Below are positions 12,507 through 24,038 of a DNA stretch of 64,000 nt, one piece after another. The translations under genes were made by a program, and so were the position numbers. Source of the DNA: Armillaria gallica (taxonomy: Eukaryota; Basidiomycota; Agaricomycetes; Agaricales; Physalacriaceae); assembly GCA_037576215.1 (NCBI GenBank), contig JBANDB010000002.1:5642001-5706000 (forward strand). Reading direction: 5' to 3'. Below the pieces are notes generated by a model. It searched no databases. It was not told the origin of the DNA and worked only from the letters and a program-made list of their open reading frames with translations. Position 1 is the first letter of the stretch. Each line of letters starts with the position of its first letter.

Positions 12507-14308
12507 TCACGTTTCCGGTTCTTCCTCCTCATGTCGATAATCCTCCCGATAATTCAAATGCCTACGTGCGGCGTTGGCACTGGTCAATTCATCTCTCGCC
12601 TTTCTCATTGCATTCAGCCATGGATCTATCCATTCGTGTTTGGCGGCGTTCTTCATTGTCATACGCTCCTCAGGTTTCGATCGGAGGAGGAGCCAGGTGA
12701 ACTCTTTAGCTACCAGAAGTAAGAATCCAAGTCAATGAACAACGCAGTCGACTGATGAGGGTGAATGGTACCTTCCTCAGTGACTTCCACGTCGATCAAG
12801 ACTTGCCAAGGGATCAACGGATCCCAATTATCCTCGTTTCTCCGCGGGTCGTTCGAAGGTAGGTTGATCGGCCTGTATCTTGTGAGCCTGAATGACGCGA
12901 TGAAGAAAGGGAGACGTAGAGAAGAAGAGAAAACCGACATGTCAAACAGGATACACCCGACACCCCAGCTATCTACGAGGTGATCATAACCCTTGTTTTG
13001 GTGCACTTCTGGGGGCATGTACAGTGGGGTGCCGCATCCTGTCTGATAGAGATCGTCAGCCTTGTGAAAACAGGGAGAGGGGAATGATGTTACCCGGAGC
13101 ATAGTGTGTTCATCGACGACCTTGGCTAACCCAAAGTCAGTGAGCTTGACAATGGGGGGCAAGTCTTCAGAGAGAAGAATGTTCTATGTCGTTTATTGTT
13201 AGTTGAGGAAGACTCCGGCATCTACTAATACACACCTCAGGCTTGATATCACGATGCGTGACACCATAGCTATGCATGTACTGACATCCCACCATTAGTT
13301 ATCAAGATGGAAAGGAAGCGTCGTAAACGTACACCAAGGGCATCACAGATCTGCCAAATTATGAATTTCGCTGAGCTTTCATCGTCAACCATGCCAGCTT
13401 GCATATGTGAATACAGGTCTCCTCCGCAAACCAATTCCATAACCAAATCTATGCCATCTCTCAGTTCTGGTCACCGTGAACCACTCGGAGGAGACGAAAC
13501 ACTCACTCAACGACCCATCGTGTTCATGATGGAAGGCATCCTTCAACTCGCATATATTCGGATGATCGAGATTACTCATGATGCTTACTTCCCTCGCCAT
13601 GTTGATGCGCCTTCCGACGAAGCCTGAGGTAAAGGACTTCGGGGAAATAACCTTGATAGCCACCCATTCGCCTGTAGCGAGACACATCCCTTTGCTCACC
13701 GTGCCGTATCCGCCGCTCCCAAGTTCGTGTGCGATTTCATAGTGGAGATACAGTTCACCGCGGTCGTACTCTCGTAGGTCGGTTGTGTGCGTCCGAAAGG
13801 TGAATCCTAGAGTTGAGTGTGAAGGTACTAACAGCGACAGTTGCAGGTATACTTACGATAGTCCTCCGAGCCTTGTGCAATGGGTGAGCCAAACGCGATC
13901 TGGTTCCCGTCTCGAAGAATCCGTTTGTTGCCTTTTCCGACGAGCTCCCCGTTGATCTGATATACAACATGAATTTTGATGAGAGACCATATGTTAATAC
14001 TGGACACCGACTAACCCAAGTCCCATTGCTCGACATGTCCGTCAAAACGACAGATTTATCCTCCCACAGAATCTCACAGTGGTTATTACCTAGAAACACG
14101 CCGGCTCACGATCAACATAGAATTAAGAAGTACGCTCGTAGAGATATTTACTGATTCTCTGACCCGGAAGAACGAAGTGGTTCGTCTGGGGGTGGCGCCC
14201 GATCGTGATGAGGGTGAAGAACCTGAGGAAATCCATTCGGTATATGCCAGCGCCCAGAGGTTGAAGAGAACCCCAGAGGTCGTGGTCGATAAAATTGGGA
14301 GCGTCCAT
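12507..14308 (-). CDS. FHA-domain serine/threonine protein kinase, copy 2 (Cds1/Chk2-like)
   Basis: The exon pattern matches copy 1 and gives a protein of about 437 residues. The FHA domain is nearly the same as in copy 1 (GRHPQTNHFVLPG, SSNGTW). Kinase motifs are ELGSGGYGTV, VAIKVI, VTHRDIKPEN, TDFGLAK and CGTPLYMPPE. This copy keeps the more canonical CGTP-x-Y-x-x-PE activation segment, whereas copy 1 reads CGTAEYKPPE. The donor after the catalytic helix is GTACGT here and GTGCGT in copy 1. The stop is TGA at 12509-12507. No lesion was found. It arose with copy 1 by the 4.2 kb tandem duplication. Confidence 0.9.
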
Positions 14309-14373
14309 AACTGGGATGTTCGGCGAGGAAGTGGAGGGGAGTGAATATGAATGGTCAATAAAGGGCCCACCAC

Positions 14374-14380
14374 TTTTATA
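14374..14380 (-). promoter_or_regulatory. TATA box of FHA kinase copy 2
   Basis: TATAAAA on the minus strand, 66 bases upstream of the start codon, in the same sequence context as in copy 1. The core promoter was duplicated with the gene. Confidence 0.6.
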
Positions 14381-15040
14381 GTGCCTCCTGTAGCCACTGT
14401 TCCTTGTATGGCACGTGGTGCTAGAAAACAAAGATCATTGACCAGAATGCCACTCGCCGACCAAAGATACAAGTCGACCTCTGATCTTCCATTCAGCACC
14501 TGTGATCTTTGCCTAACGACAAGTTCATTCCGTCAATGGTAGGTCTAGCTATAAGAAATTCCGGTCACCATCCTACATGAGTTTGAGTTATCGTCGCATC
14601 TTGGAAAGAAAGACCAGTACCTCCAATATCTTTTGCTAACGTGAGAACCGCCGTCTTTCAATTGCGTCCATGTGTGTCTGCGGCGGGTACAGGAAATATA
14701 GGCGGCGTCAGTTGTGCTCAGTATTAGACGAAAGTATCCCCTGCAAGACAGCCAGAAGTTGTGCATAATACATTACGACGCGATGCGAAGTAGGTGCTGG
14801 AGTTCTTACGTCCAACTTGCACGGAGCCTATCCTGAGACCATCGCTACGAGTACTAATACTGGGAATCCTTATGAAGTATTTCGTTGGTAAATAAGCAAT
14901 TAAGGCAGCGCGACCACGTACCTTATATTCTCATAAGGGAGTATTGCCTCTGTGTTCGCTCCGCATGATTGCCTCTGAAAGGGTATGCTATTATCACGCA
15001 TGAACGCATAGCCCTGAGAATATCACTCTCATCCCGAAGC

Positions 15041-18000
15041 TTCAATAACAGAGTACAGACATCCAGTTCGGTCTCCATGTGACCCTGAAAGACTGCTGGC
15101 AAGGACCCATAGCGCTGAAGAGGGTTAGATCATAAATCTTTGTGCCAAAGCCTTTCGGCACTTGCGGTATTGCGTAAAAACGATGCAGCGAAGTTTGTGA
15201 GTCTTTATGCTACCAGGTCAAAATAAAAAGTCGGAGAATAGCAACAACGGCACATACCGGCAGCTATGTCCAGAACAACTAGCGATCGCCTTTTTTGAGG
15301 AAAGATGGAGCCTTAGCCTTACTTCCGCAGCCAGCTCTGGGAATGGTGAATCAAAGATCGTTTATTCTTTGTAGACGAATGACCATCGATACAGACGGTA
15401 TCCGTTACGTTCATAACATTAGATTTGGTTCATTCAAGGCTCTCGATGTTTGATACCTGTTGGTCATGATACTCAACCACTTTATATGAATGAAAGGAAG
15501 AATCGTTGCTATCATTGATTGATAATACGATAACGCTACGCAGAGTCAAGTAGCTCTGAACAAGGAAACCAGTCAGTCAAACCTTTTGAAAAATAAACGC
15601 GAGGAAACGAACAACTAGGCCGCTTTCTCCATGTTCAGTTCACAGGCCCGCTTGTGTTCGCTTGGACATCATCAGAGGATCCTGTAGAGCTTGACGCAGT
15701 CGCTTTTTGAGTACCCTCCCTTAATTCAGCCTCGAACGGTGCCAACTTTGTCTTGAATATAATGATAAAAAAAGTAAGGCAACCCACTGTAATCGTAGCC
15801 TCGGTGCCGTGATCCCGAGAGATCTGTTTGAAATCGAGCACAGCCTCCGTGGGTTCGAAGCCCGTGTCCTCTTCGTAGGATCAAACGGAAACTATAGCTT
15901 GATAATTAACGGAACTACGACGAGTGAGAATGCGCCTTCTCATGCCAGCGGTATTACTCACGTTCTTTCCAGGGCCTTTGCTCATGATATGAGCGTATCG
16001 AGTGCAATATCCACACACTTTTCGACCGTTTTCTCATAAGTAGCAACCCCACTCAGGCTGGCTCCTTGGAACGTCCCAGCTTCGTTCAAGGCAGCAATGT
16101 AACGGTCGACGGTTAGATAATTTTGCGCGTCTTTCCTGAAGCTGGCCTACGAGATGAGAGTGATGAGTCTGAGAATCGGTTAACCTCGGTCATTGTGCGC
16201 ACCTTCCGTAAACCGAGATTGAGAGATAGTGACACATGAGAGACACCATAGAAGATAAGTGAACAAGGAGGAGAGGGAGAGAGCCAGTCCTACTTGCTAT
16301 GTGTGCACAAGCAGTGATATATAATGTAGCGTCTGCGAAGATCCAGAGGCGGTTAGCACCACAAGGATTGTACTGCGTTGCCACCATGTTGTGATGCTCA
16401 TATCACGTTGGCGCCGTACGACGTGCACCAGGTCAAACACGAATGTAGGATTGTTGCCTTGAACTTGAAGGTCTACTTAAACGTGCAAGGTTTATCTAAA
16501 TCCACGGGATAAGAGCGAGGATAGACATGTTCGGAAATGCTTCTTACAGATGTAGACAGCATCAGATCTCGGCGATGGCTAGTGGTGACGACATGGCTCG
16601 TCCTCCGAGGCGTACCCTTCGCTACGTCGGGTATTGACATGACATACAGGCAATGAAACGAAGCTGCATTAAGTCCTGTAGGTATATAAGTTGTCAAGAA
16701 GTACAGGTCTGTGGCGCCTCATCTCCAAAGGCGTAAACCGTGCCGCGTGCAAGAGAGTCAAGGGTTACTCAAGTCTTGGCTCGCAAGGCCATGTCATGAT
16801 CCACGGGAAGCCCAAAAGCTTCCATTGCACCATTGCACCGCTCGGCAATGTTCAAACGTGACATTCGACTCTGAGGTAATGGAATTCCGGATAAGAAGCA
16901 CTGATTATCGGATTGTATCTCGTGAGGTAGTTCTTCAGTATAATATCCCACATGCTGCTATGAAAGACGATGAGCCTAAGGTAACGGTTGAGCTATATAT
17001 AGCAACGACAAACAGGATATAGTCTCCGTTTGCTCTATTCCACCACAGTATTCAAGATGCCCTTGGTCGATGGCTACTGCACACATATTGCCTCGCAGGC
17101 TGTCTCAGAGTTGTATATTTGGTCGGCCAACACAGATCGTTTTCACGTGTTGATTATCCACGATGAAGGTGCGATAAACTTCGAAATCGTAAAATGGTCG
17201 CCTTGTGCCTTGAGCGGAATGAAATTTGTTGTCAGTTGGTTCTGTGAAAAACGACCACCGCGCGCGCGCGGCGTGCCGTACGTACTGAATTCAATAGTAC
17301 AAAAGAACTGAGTAACAGTCCTTGGCAGCAGATGATACCCGAACAGAGCATGCCATGTCTACATAACGAGGCCGTATATATGAAAGTCGGGGACCAAAGA
17401 GCGCCCCAAGATAGGCAAAGGCAAAGGCTAATTGTCACGCACAAACGTGACAGGCGTTATGAACCTCCGGCGTTCCGGTTATTTCCAGTCCCGGTCCGCT
17501 AATTTCCTTGTGACTTTCATCTTATCACACTCAAGTCGCTGTCGACTCTTTGCTACTCTAATGGGCTACACTAGAGCTATGCCTCACCGATACAAAAATC
17601 AAACTCAACTTTCCTGGCTACTCTGAGGCAAATGTCTCGATCTAATCAGAACTGGACAAGCAGAAACATATATATTTCTCTGCGCCTTAAATGCATCATT
17701 TTAGCCATTATTTGACAGCAGACGTCCTCTGACTTGGGGTCACATTTGGTGACGCTTCATCGGCGTCCTCCTCCTTAGGCGCTGCGTACTGACTGATACC
17801 GAGTAAGAGCAACATCAATATCATACCCTCCGGATTTTTCATCCTCTGAATGGCGTATGTGGTTTGCCGCAAAGATTTTCGTGTGACAGAGGAAGCAGGT
17901 GGGTTCTAAAAGAAGTTGTTCCATTGCTGAGCGCTGATATCCTGGGCATGTGTTTGCGTTCAAGCTTTCAGGCTTCTTACTTAATTTGCCTTGGCATTCT

Positions 18001-18129
18001 GCATCAATATTTTCACAGCAGGACATCAGAAGTGCACTATTGTCCATACGGTGCATTTATTCGGCCCTGGCTAAAAGTGGATTGCTATTTTCGCAGAGCA
18101 TCTATTGTCGTAGCCATTTGTCTTGTAGC
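15041..18129. other. Mostly non-coding interval
   Basis: About 3 kb between the tandem duplication and the lipase promoter, with no recognised family. The only protein-like signal is on the minus strand at 15635-16193, listed separately. A short CG dinucleotide run lies near 17260. Confidence 0.45.
15635..16193 (-). CDS. Possible small uncharacterised gene or remnant
   Basis: ATG at 16193 plus a short intron (GTTAAC..CGTAG) opens a frame reading NYLTVDRYIAALNEAGTFQG and continuing for about 57 residues to TGA near 15984. A further open frame, 15841-15635, starts at DFKQISRDHGTEATIT and ends in a serine/threonine-rich tail. A GTGAGT donor near 15960 suggests the two could belong to one transcript, but I could not join them without a stop. 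No family is recognised. Confidence 0.25.
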
Positions 18130-18135
18130 TATAAA
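18130..18135 (+). promoter_or_regulatory. TATA box of lipase gene 1
   Basis: TATAAA 43 bases upstream of the ATG at 18178. The spacing supports that ATG over the in-frame ATG at 18154, which would lie too close to the box. Confidence 0.55.
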
Positions 18136-18177
18136 GTGTAAGGTTCGCGGTTGATGTGGTCCGGACGCCTTCTCACG

Positions 18178-19511
18178 ATGTTTTCTCTCTTCAAGTTCTG
18201 GTCAACTCTCGCTGTCCTCTGCTCATTCGTCGATGCCTCTCCACTGGAAATCGTATCACCTCGGCGGAGCCAGGACCAAATAAGCACGATGGGCACTGCA
18301 GAAATTGAGGCCTTCAAACCCTACACGTATTATGCAGGTGCAGCTTATTGCAACCCATCGACTACGTTGAACTGGACTTGCGGAAGTGAGTAGCAACTAT
18401 GTCTGCTCTCCGCGCGCTTGACGACTGTCCCTCCCCAGCTAATTGCGAGGCAAACCCTAACTTCCACCCTGTAGCGTCGGGAGGCGACGGAGCCACCGTG
18501 CAATACTGGTATGTAGGTTACGACGCCGATCTCGACACCATCATTGTGGGCCACCAGGGAACTGATATCGCCAAACTGTCAGTAATTGTTTTCACATTTA
18601 CATACGTGTTCGTCACTCAAGCCCAATGACGGCATTTTCCTCAGTTTGCCCGTAGTCACCGATGTCGTCTTCCTTTTGTCACCGCTCGACGCTACTCTCT
18701 TTCCTAACGTCAGCTCGGGTGTCCTGGTGCACAGCGGCTTCAAGCAGGCTCACGCCAAGTGAGTACTTTAACAAAACTCGGTTCCGATTTCAGAACTAAA
18801 AATATCTAGCACCGCGACACTTGTCCTCTCGGCTGTGACGAAAGCCATGTCGACTTACTCGACGACTACTGTCACCGTCGTCGGACACTCCCTCGGAGCA
18901 GCAATCGCCTTACTCGATGGTGTTTTTCTTAATTTACAGCTTCCCTCAGCTTCTGTGTCCGTAAAAGGCTACGGAATGCCGCGAGTGGGTATTTTTATCT
19001 ATGTTATTGATATGCATGTTCACGGGTGATGTACAGGTGGGGAACCCGCAATTTGCGGATTACGTTGATCAGCATCTGTCTGTCTCTCACGTCAACAATA
19101 AGTGCGTTACTCTGCTCGGTCGTCCTGGTGCGGAGCTCTCAGTTGATGATACGCTAGGAAGGACTTCGTTCCAATCCTTCCAGGTAAGTGACTCGTAAAT
19201 TCGAAAATAATATACTTACATGTCTCAGAACGATTCTTGGGCTTCGCGCATTGTTCCGGAGAGAAGCATATAAATGACTCTAGCGTATGGATAAACTGTC
19301 CAGGTAAAACAAAGTGCAAGCTATTCGCATCAGAGAGCTGACTCGGCGACAGGCCAAGACAATGAGAGCAATCAGTGTGTCGTCGGCGAAGTTCCTACCA
19401 TATTGTTAGGCAATGCCGGCGATCATGACGGTATGGCTTTTACATGTAGTCTTCATCGTGAATTCACTTTGTCCTCTAGGTCCATACGACGGGGTCCTGA
19501 TTGGATGTTGA
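18178..19511 (+). CDS. Secreted class 3 lipase (copy 1)
   Basis: The N-terminus MFSLFKFWSTLAVLCSFVDA is a signal peptide. The spliced exons join in frame to about 305 residues with the fungal lipase_3 pattern: EAFKPYTYYAGAAYC, NCEANPNF, GGDGATVQYWYVGYD, GHQGT, VHSGF, then the nucleophile elbow VGHSLG, followed by YGMPRVGN, NNKKDFVPILP, RFLGFAHCSGE and GDHDGPYDG near the end. The serine in GHSLG, a later aspartate and the late histidine would be the triad. It should hydrolyse acylglycerol esters outside the cell. The last exons are very short and split by introns of about 50 bases; each joins in frame. It is a paralogue of the lipase at 60.7 kb, with the same intron positions. Confidence 0.88.
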
Positions 19512-20809
19512 GGCGAACATTATTGGTTGTGGTTATTATTATTTAAATATAAGATGGAGTTTAACACGATCCCTTCGCTTGATTACCGGTCGGTTCGTCC
19601 GGCACGCAGCCGCCAGTCCTAACAAGGATTCCTTTTCATCTTCCTCTTCCGGGTATTTTGATGCGTGTTTGTTTCACAAACCAATTCAAGTGGGATCTAG
19701 CTCGTAATTAATTGCTCTTACTCAGCGACCTTATTTGGAACAATCTACCGCCGGAGACTGTACATGGAGCTGTTGTTGATGATGATGATGATGGTCTGGA
19801 TTGGTGACCCGCAACACGCCTCGTGATGGGCGAAGACGCGGGTATAGTACTCTACAGCTATGTACGTCTATACCGCTACTCGTTGTGATGCTCGTTGACT
19901 GTTCTACTCTATGGATTGTGTAGCTATAAGGTGAAATTCTACGTATCTTTTTTTGATCTCGTTTGTCGTTCCGTTAAATGAAGTTTGTGTCTACTGAAAG
20001 GAGAAATAAATAAATAAGAACTGTACGTGGAGCCTTTCCTCATAAAAGTTCTACGGTGACCTTGGCATCTTACAGGGCATCGTTGAAATGTCGTATCATA
20101 CCTGAACTATCCTCCAATGAAGTGCTCTTGGCCATCATAGGTCTTTCCGGAGGAGACTTCATATCAGCTGTTCATGTGGTCGCAATGAAACATCGTTCCT
20201 ACCTCACTTCACTGGAGTACATCATTGACCATGTTGACTCTTCACAGCAGGCAGGTACATACATGATGCTGTCCCCCATTTCCTCTCCTTTCGATTTGCT
20301 ACTAAGCCTAAAGGTTCGAGATTTCATGTACTTGCGTCTTCTGCCGGTTGCTGTTACTCTATAAACATCTCCACACAGGTCGCCTCGTACTTACGGTTCT
20401 TATTCAGTTTCTTGCGATCTTTACCCTGTCAGCACAGGGTGTTTTACAGAGAGACGTGTAAGAGCGCCGCATTGGTCGTGACCTGATGCTATATCCTTCA
20501 CTGGCGCTCGATTTGTCGTCTAGATAAGCTATGACTGGCTACATCGGCACCACTATAGGGTCTTGAATGAAGAGAGATACCGGGACTGTAGCTCAAGGAA
20601 CCATTAATATCAGATACTACCTCATCACCGCGAGCAGTAGGCAGTGAAACACACCGCTTCGTCGACAGTCCAATTATTGTTTCGGCCCTAGTCAGGCGAT
20701 TAGAAACAGCCCAGAATGCAGAGTGTACAGCAGCCTGATTGTTACCTCCGTCTATTTTAAGCTCGTATCACGATGAATGAAAGGGATACATACACTCGTC
20801 GACTGCCAT
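19512..20809. other. Intergenic region with GAT microsatellite
   Basis: No gene is seen. A short (GAT)n run lies at about 19778-19794. An open frame at 20056-20364 has no recognised motif. Confidence 0.5.
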
Positions 20810-21780
20810 ACTTGTAAGGTAGTATTGAATACAGCACTGACCACAGCCTTCTCTCGCTGGGGTGAAGGCCTTTCAATGGTATAAAGCTGATGGACACAAG
20901 TCGTGTCCTGACAATGACCATGACAGAACAACTCCATATAGAGATATTCTCCGTCCCAGGATATCGCACAAAACTTATAACAAACCCCATTCTCATATCT
21001 CTCATCTTGAACACCCTCATCGTTATCTCCAGTATGGCCCTTCCTGACCATGGGGCCCATACTCTATGGATCAGCATAAGCACCGCCGTCCTCACATACA
21101 CCCATCACTTCGTTGTCCTTTATCTCAATAGGAAGTCCCAGCGTACGTCGAAGAAATTTCCCGTGATGTCCACCTTGTGGTGCATCGTGGCTCTGTTCCT
21201 CCTCGGAGCATTATGGCTAGTAGCCATTGCATTCGAGTTTTTCTTCGGCTTGGGATATCTTTGGCAGCCGGCGGTGCAGGCATTTGGATACATTGTGGAG
21301 CTGCTGTCAACGCTCATCGAAGCAGGGATTATCTTTTTCTTGGGATGTGCATGCATTTGGGAGAGAAAACATACCAAACGGGCACATGAAGGGTCCTGGG
21401 ATAGTCTACATCCCACAACGAGTGCTGGTGAGTGGTCACACTTTCGTCGGTACTATTCCGAAATGAAAGGATTTATTAGATGGAGGTTGATTATGGAGAA
21501 ACGAGTTAGTATGAGACGCACGGGTGCACCCTGATTATGAGCAGATAAACACACTATGATAATTTATCCGAGTTTTCAGAACAAATGATAACTTGTTGTC
21601 TAAGCCCTAGGCTAACATGGCACGTACGCGTGGCGCGACCATTCTCACATGAGAGCATAAAACATCCTCTCTCGAGTCGCAGAAGCACATACGAGAGGCC
21701 CCCTGATACTATAATACGAAATCAAGGTCAATGTACGAGCACCAGCATCGGACACTAGACACTTGAATCCGAGACGTCCA
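20810..21780 (+). repeat. Inverted repeat, left arm (about 0.9 kb)
   Basis: This arm is similar in reverse complement to about 28220-29135. The match runs from upstream of the membrane-protein start (TATTGAATACAGCAC), through the whole gene, to a downstream tail that includes TTGTCTAAG, ATTCTCAC, AGAAGCACAT and ACTTGAATC. Coding parts look about 85-90 percent identical by eye; the downstream tail is more diverged. Confidence 0.85.
20890..21534 (+). CDS. Four-helix integral membrane protein (copy 1)
   Basis: A single open exon of 214 residues. Four strongly hydrophobic segments lie at about residues 30-50, 58-78, 97-118 and 130-152, each of membrane-spanning length. The loop after helix 2 is basic (NRKSQRTSKK) and the tail after helix 4 is charged (ERKHTKR), which places both in the cytosol under the positive-inside rule. 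No catalytic motif is seen and I do not recognise a named family. The paralogue at 28.5-29.1 kb ends right after the shared NAGE/SAGE, where this copy has TGG in place of a TGA stop, so the last 30 or so residues may be a recent extension. Alternatively GTGAGT there is an intron donor. Confidence 0.65.
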   Translation: MDTSRVLTMTMTEQLHIEIFSVPGYRTKLITNPILISLILNTLIVISSMALPDHGAHTLWISISTAVLTYTHHFVVLYLNRKSQRTSKKFPVMSTLWCIVALFLLGALWLVAIAFEFFFGLGYLWQPAVQAFGYIVELLSTLIEAGIIFFLGCACIWERKHTKRAHEGSWDSLHPTTSAGEWSHFRRYYSEMKGFIRWRLIMEKRVSMRRTGAP

Positions 21781-21905
21781 AAGATCTAGAACATCCACTG
21801 CATAGGCATATCCAGTCAGCGACGGAGTATCTCGACGATAATGGCTGAACCACGGGAGAATGGGGCGATGGTGCATTACCTTCGGCAGTAAAATCTCTGA
21901 AATAT
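21640..21905 (-). repeat. Dispersed repeat, copy A
   Basis: The reverse complement begins TTTCAGAGATTTTACTGCC and ends near ATGTGAGAATGG. It matches 32483-32770 over about 280 bases, including the perfect run ATAGTATCAGGGGGCCTCTC. It overlaps and extends the outer end of the left inverted-repeat arm. Confidence 0.8.
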
Positions 21906-22421
21906 TGCTTTAGCGTAAGTGCGTCTGGGCTTGGCTTGGGTGTTACTAGCCGGACCACGTGGGAAGAAGCTTGGCGCCCGATCGATCATGTCTATCCGGA
22001 TTACGTTTTGACTATTTTGATTTTTTTCTTCGCTCACCCAGGCTCATCCGCGTCCAACTCGCGTCTGGTCCTGCGACACCGTTGGTCACCTTTTCAAATA
22101 TGGAAGTTTTTTTTTTGCGCTGTTTATCATCAACAATTCGTCCATAGAAACTACTCCCTCCGCATACCGAGCAAGTTCAAGGACCGGGGCCGATGACTGG
22201 CTTGGCGCGTCCCGCTTGTTGTAACTCTCGTTGTTCCAGAGTTCCTGGAATGCAACCCTACACGGGCTTATCTGGCCGCTTGACGAATATCCACACAGGA
22301 TCAAAGCTTTCGAGTGCCGAGGGTTTCACCGTGAAGCTGGTCCTGGTAGTAGCGGGCATCGTCTGTTGAACTTGAATCCGGATTTTTACCGACAATTTAT
22401 GGCAACGGCACCTTAGTTGAC

Positions 22422-22428
22422 TATATAA
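22422..22428 (+). promoter_or_regulatory. TATA box of pectate lyase gene
   Basis: TATATAA. It lies only 17 bases before the ATG at 22445 but 44 bases before the ATG at 22472, so it supports the latter as start. Confidence 0.5.
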
Positions 22429-22471
22429 TGCCTGTGTTTTGGATATGTCGACCCCAGGATCTCTGAACTTC

Positions 22472-24038
22472 ATGCATCTTCTACTTGCTTTATCTGTTGC
22501 CTCTCTGGCAGGCCTTTCTATGGCCTGTGACGCCTATACTGGTGGTCTTCCAACTGCCACTGGTAAGGTTTCCAGCAAAGCGGTCATCGAGGTCGCCGCA
22601 GGCGAAGTCTTCGACGGTGGCTGGAAGAAGTACGACCGTGGAAGCGGTGCTTGCAGGTACGTGTTTTTACATGAGCGCGAACATCGTCACGAACCCTTGC
22701 TATCACAGCGGACAATCCGAAGGAGGTACGCACCTCACAATTAGCTGTTGATCCAGTTCTCATGGCTTCGCCACGCAGACTGGGAAGACGCAGGTAGATG
22801 TTTCGTTCTTTGCGCTTTCAGAGAGCGTTGTGCTGATATTCGTGACAGTTTTCTACCTTCACGAGGGCGCTACCTTACAGAATGTTATCATTGGCGCCAA
22901 CCAGGCCGAAGGTGTTCGTACGTCGTTTCTGGTTTGTTTCCACTGGGCCTTCTCTCAACCGCTTTCTTGTACCAGACTGTACCGGATGTGCGTTTCTCCC
23001 TCATATCAATTTTCGATTTTGTCTAAGTCTCCTTAGACTGCACTTTGAAATTCGTTTGGGTGAGTTACCATTCTAAATGGTTCCGAAGGTCTCTTTTAAT
23101 GTAATCACGCAGTTCGAGGACGTCTGTGGTACGAGTATTTTCTTTTAGCACCGTCAGTCACTCATCATTCACGCGCACCCATTCAGAGGATGCTATCACC
23201 ATTGTATGTACACTTGACTTCGATAAATGTATAGTGACACATTCTATGCCCTGTAGAAAAACGACGAAGCCGGCGATTACACCAACATCATCGGTGGTGG
23301 TGCCTACCACGCCGAGGACAAGGTTATTCAACACAATGGCTGCGGTACCGTTAACGTACGAGCATCATTTATAATTCCTACTTCTCGAGCTTATTGTTGT
23401 CTTCAAGATCATCAACTTCTTCGTCAGTGGTGAGTAGTTTCTTTCGAATGTTAAGCATCCGTTGTTCACATTTCTTTCAGACTACGGAAAGGTAATTATT
23501 GGTGTAATATTTTAGTTTTCTTATTGACTAACTATCTGGATTAGCTGTATCGATCTTGCGGCAACGTATGTTTTGGCCCCAATTTCTTGTTGGTATTTGC
23601 TGATGTCCTGTTAAGTGCAAGAGTCAATGCAAACGTAACGTATACATTTCCGGTGTTTACGCCGAGGATGGTAAGAATCCATTAAAATATGCTTAGTATT
23701 CTCTCACTCACGGTGGCCTAAAATAGGAGGAACTCTCGCTGGAATCAACTCCAACTACGGTGTATGCCCATATTTCTCTACCGCCTTCCTGATCCACCGC
23801 TTATTGATGTTAATTATCAGGACACGGCTACTATCATTGACTCCTGCTAGTACGTTGCACCGTCTATATAACCTTCCACCCTAACTCATGATCCAAACAC
23901 AGCGACACAAAGCACCCTTGTACACTTTACGATGGGTGTGCTGGAGGGTGAGCATCGTCTTTCTCCATCTCGTAATTTTCTATCTCATAACATCCATACA
24001 GCTGCGAACCCGACGTTGTTGGCTACTGCAGCGGCTAA
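22472..24038 (+). CDS. Secreted pectate lyase, polysaccharide lyase family 3
   Basis: At least a dozen short exons join in frame to about 240 residues. A signal peptide ([18 protein letters not shown]) is followed by the PL3 signature blocks in order: [20 protein letters not shown], the HCTG/CTLKFVWFEDVCEDA block, [59 protein letters not shown], and a cysteine-rich end [12 protein letters not shown]3 enzymes cleave de-esterified pectin by beta-elimination and need calcium; the acidic EDVCEDA region is part of the conserved active face. Many cysteines suggest a disulfide-stabilised beta-helix. The start is chosen by TATA spacing; ATG 22445 is an in-frame alternative. The gene lies inside the inverted repeat, ahead of an amino-acid permease. 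Confidence 0.9.

Larger units (their letters stand above)
10728..15040. repeat. Tandem segmental duplication, unit 2
   Basis: This is the second, directly adjacent and same-orientation copy of 6588-10727. It holds kinase copy 2. The right edge falls just after the conserved GCTCCGCATGATTGCCTCTG segment (about 14958-14977, matching about 10639-10658). Confidence 0.85.

Noticed and set aside
15845..15870. tRNA-like T-arm word (GGGTTCGAAGCCC)
   Set aside because: No matching acceptor stem, D arm or anticodon loop could be folded around it on either strand.
22445..22471. Upstream ATG for the pectate lyase
   Set aside because: It is only 17 bases after the TATA box, so it probably lies before the transcript start. 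The ATG at 22472 gives a clean signal peptide.
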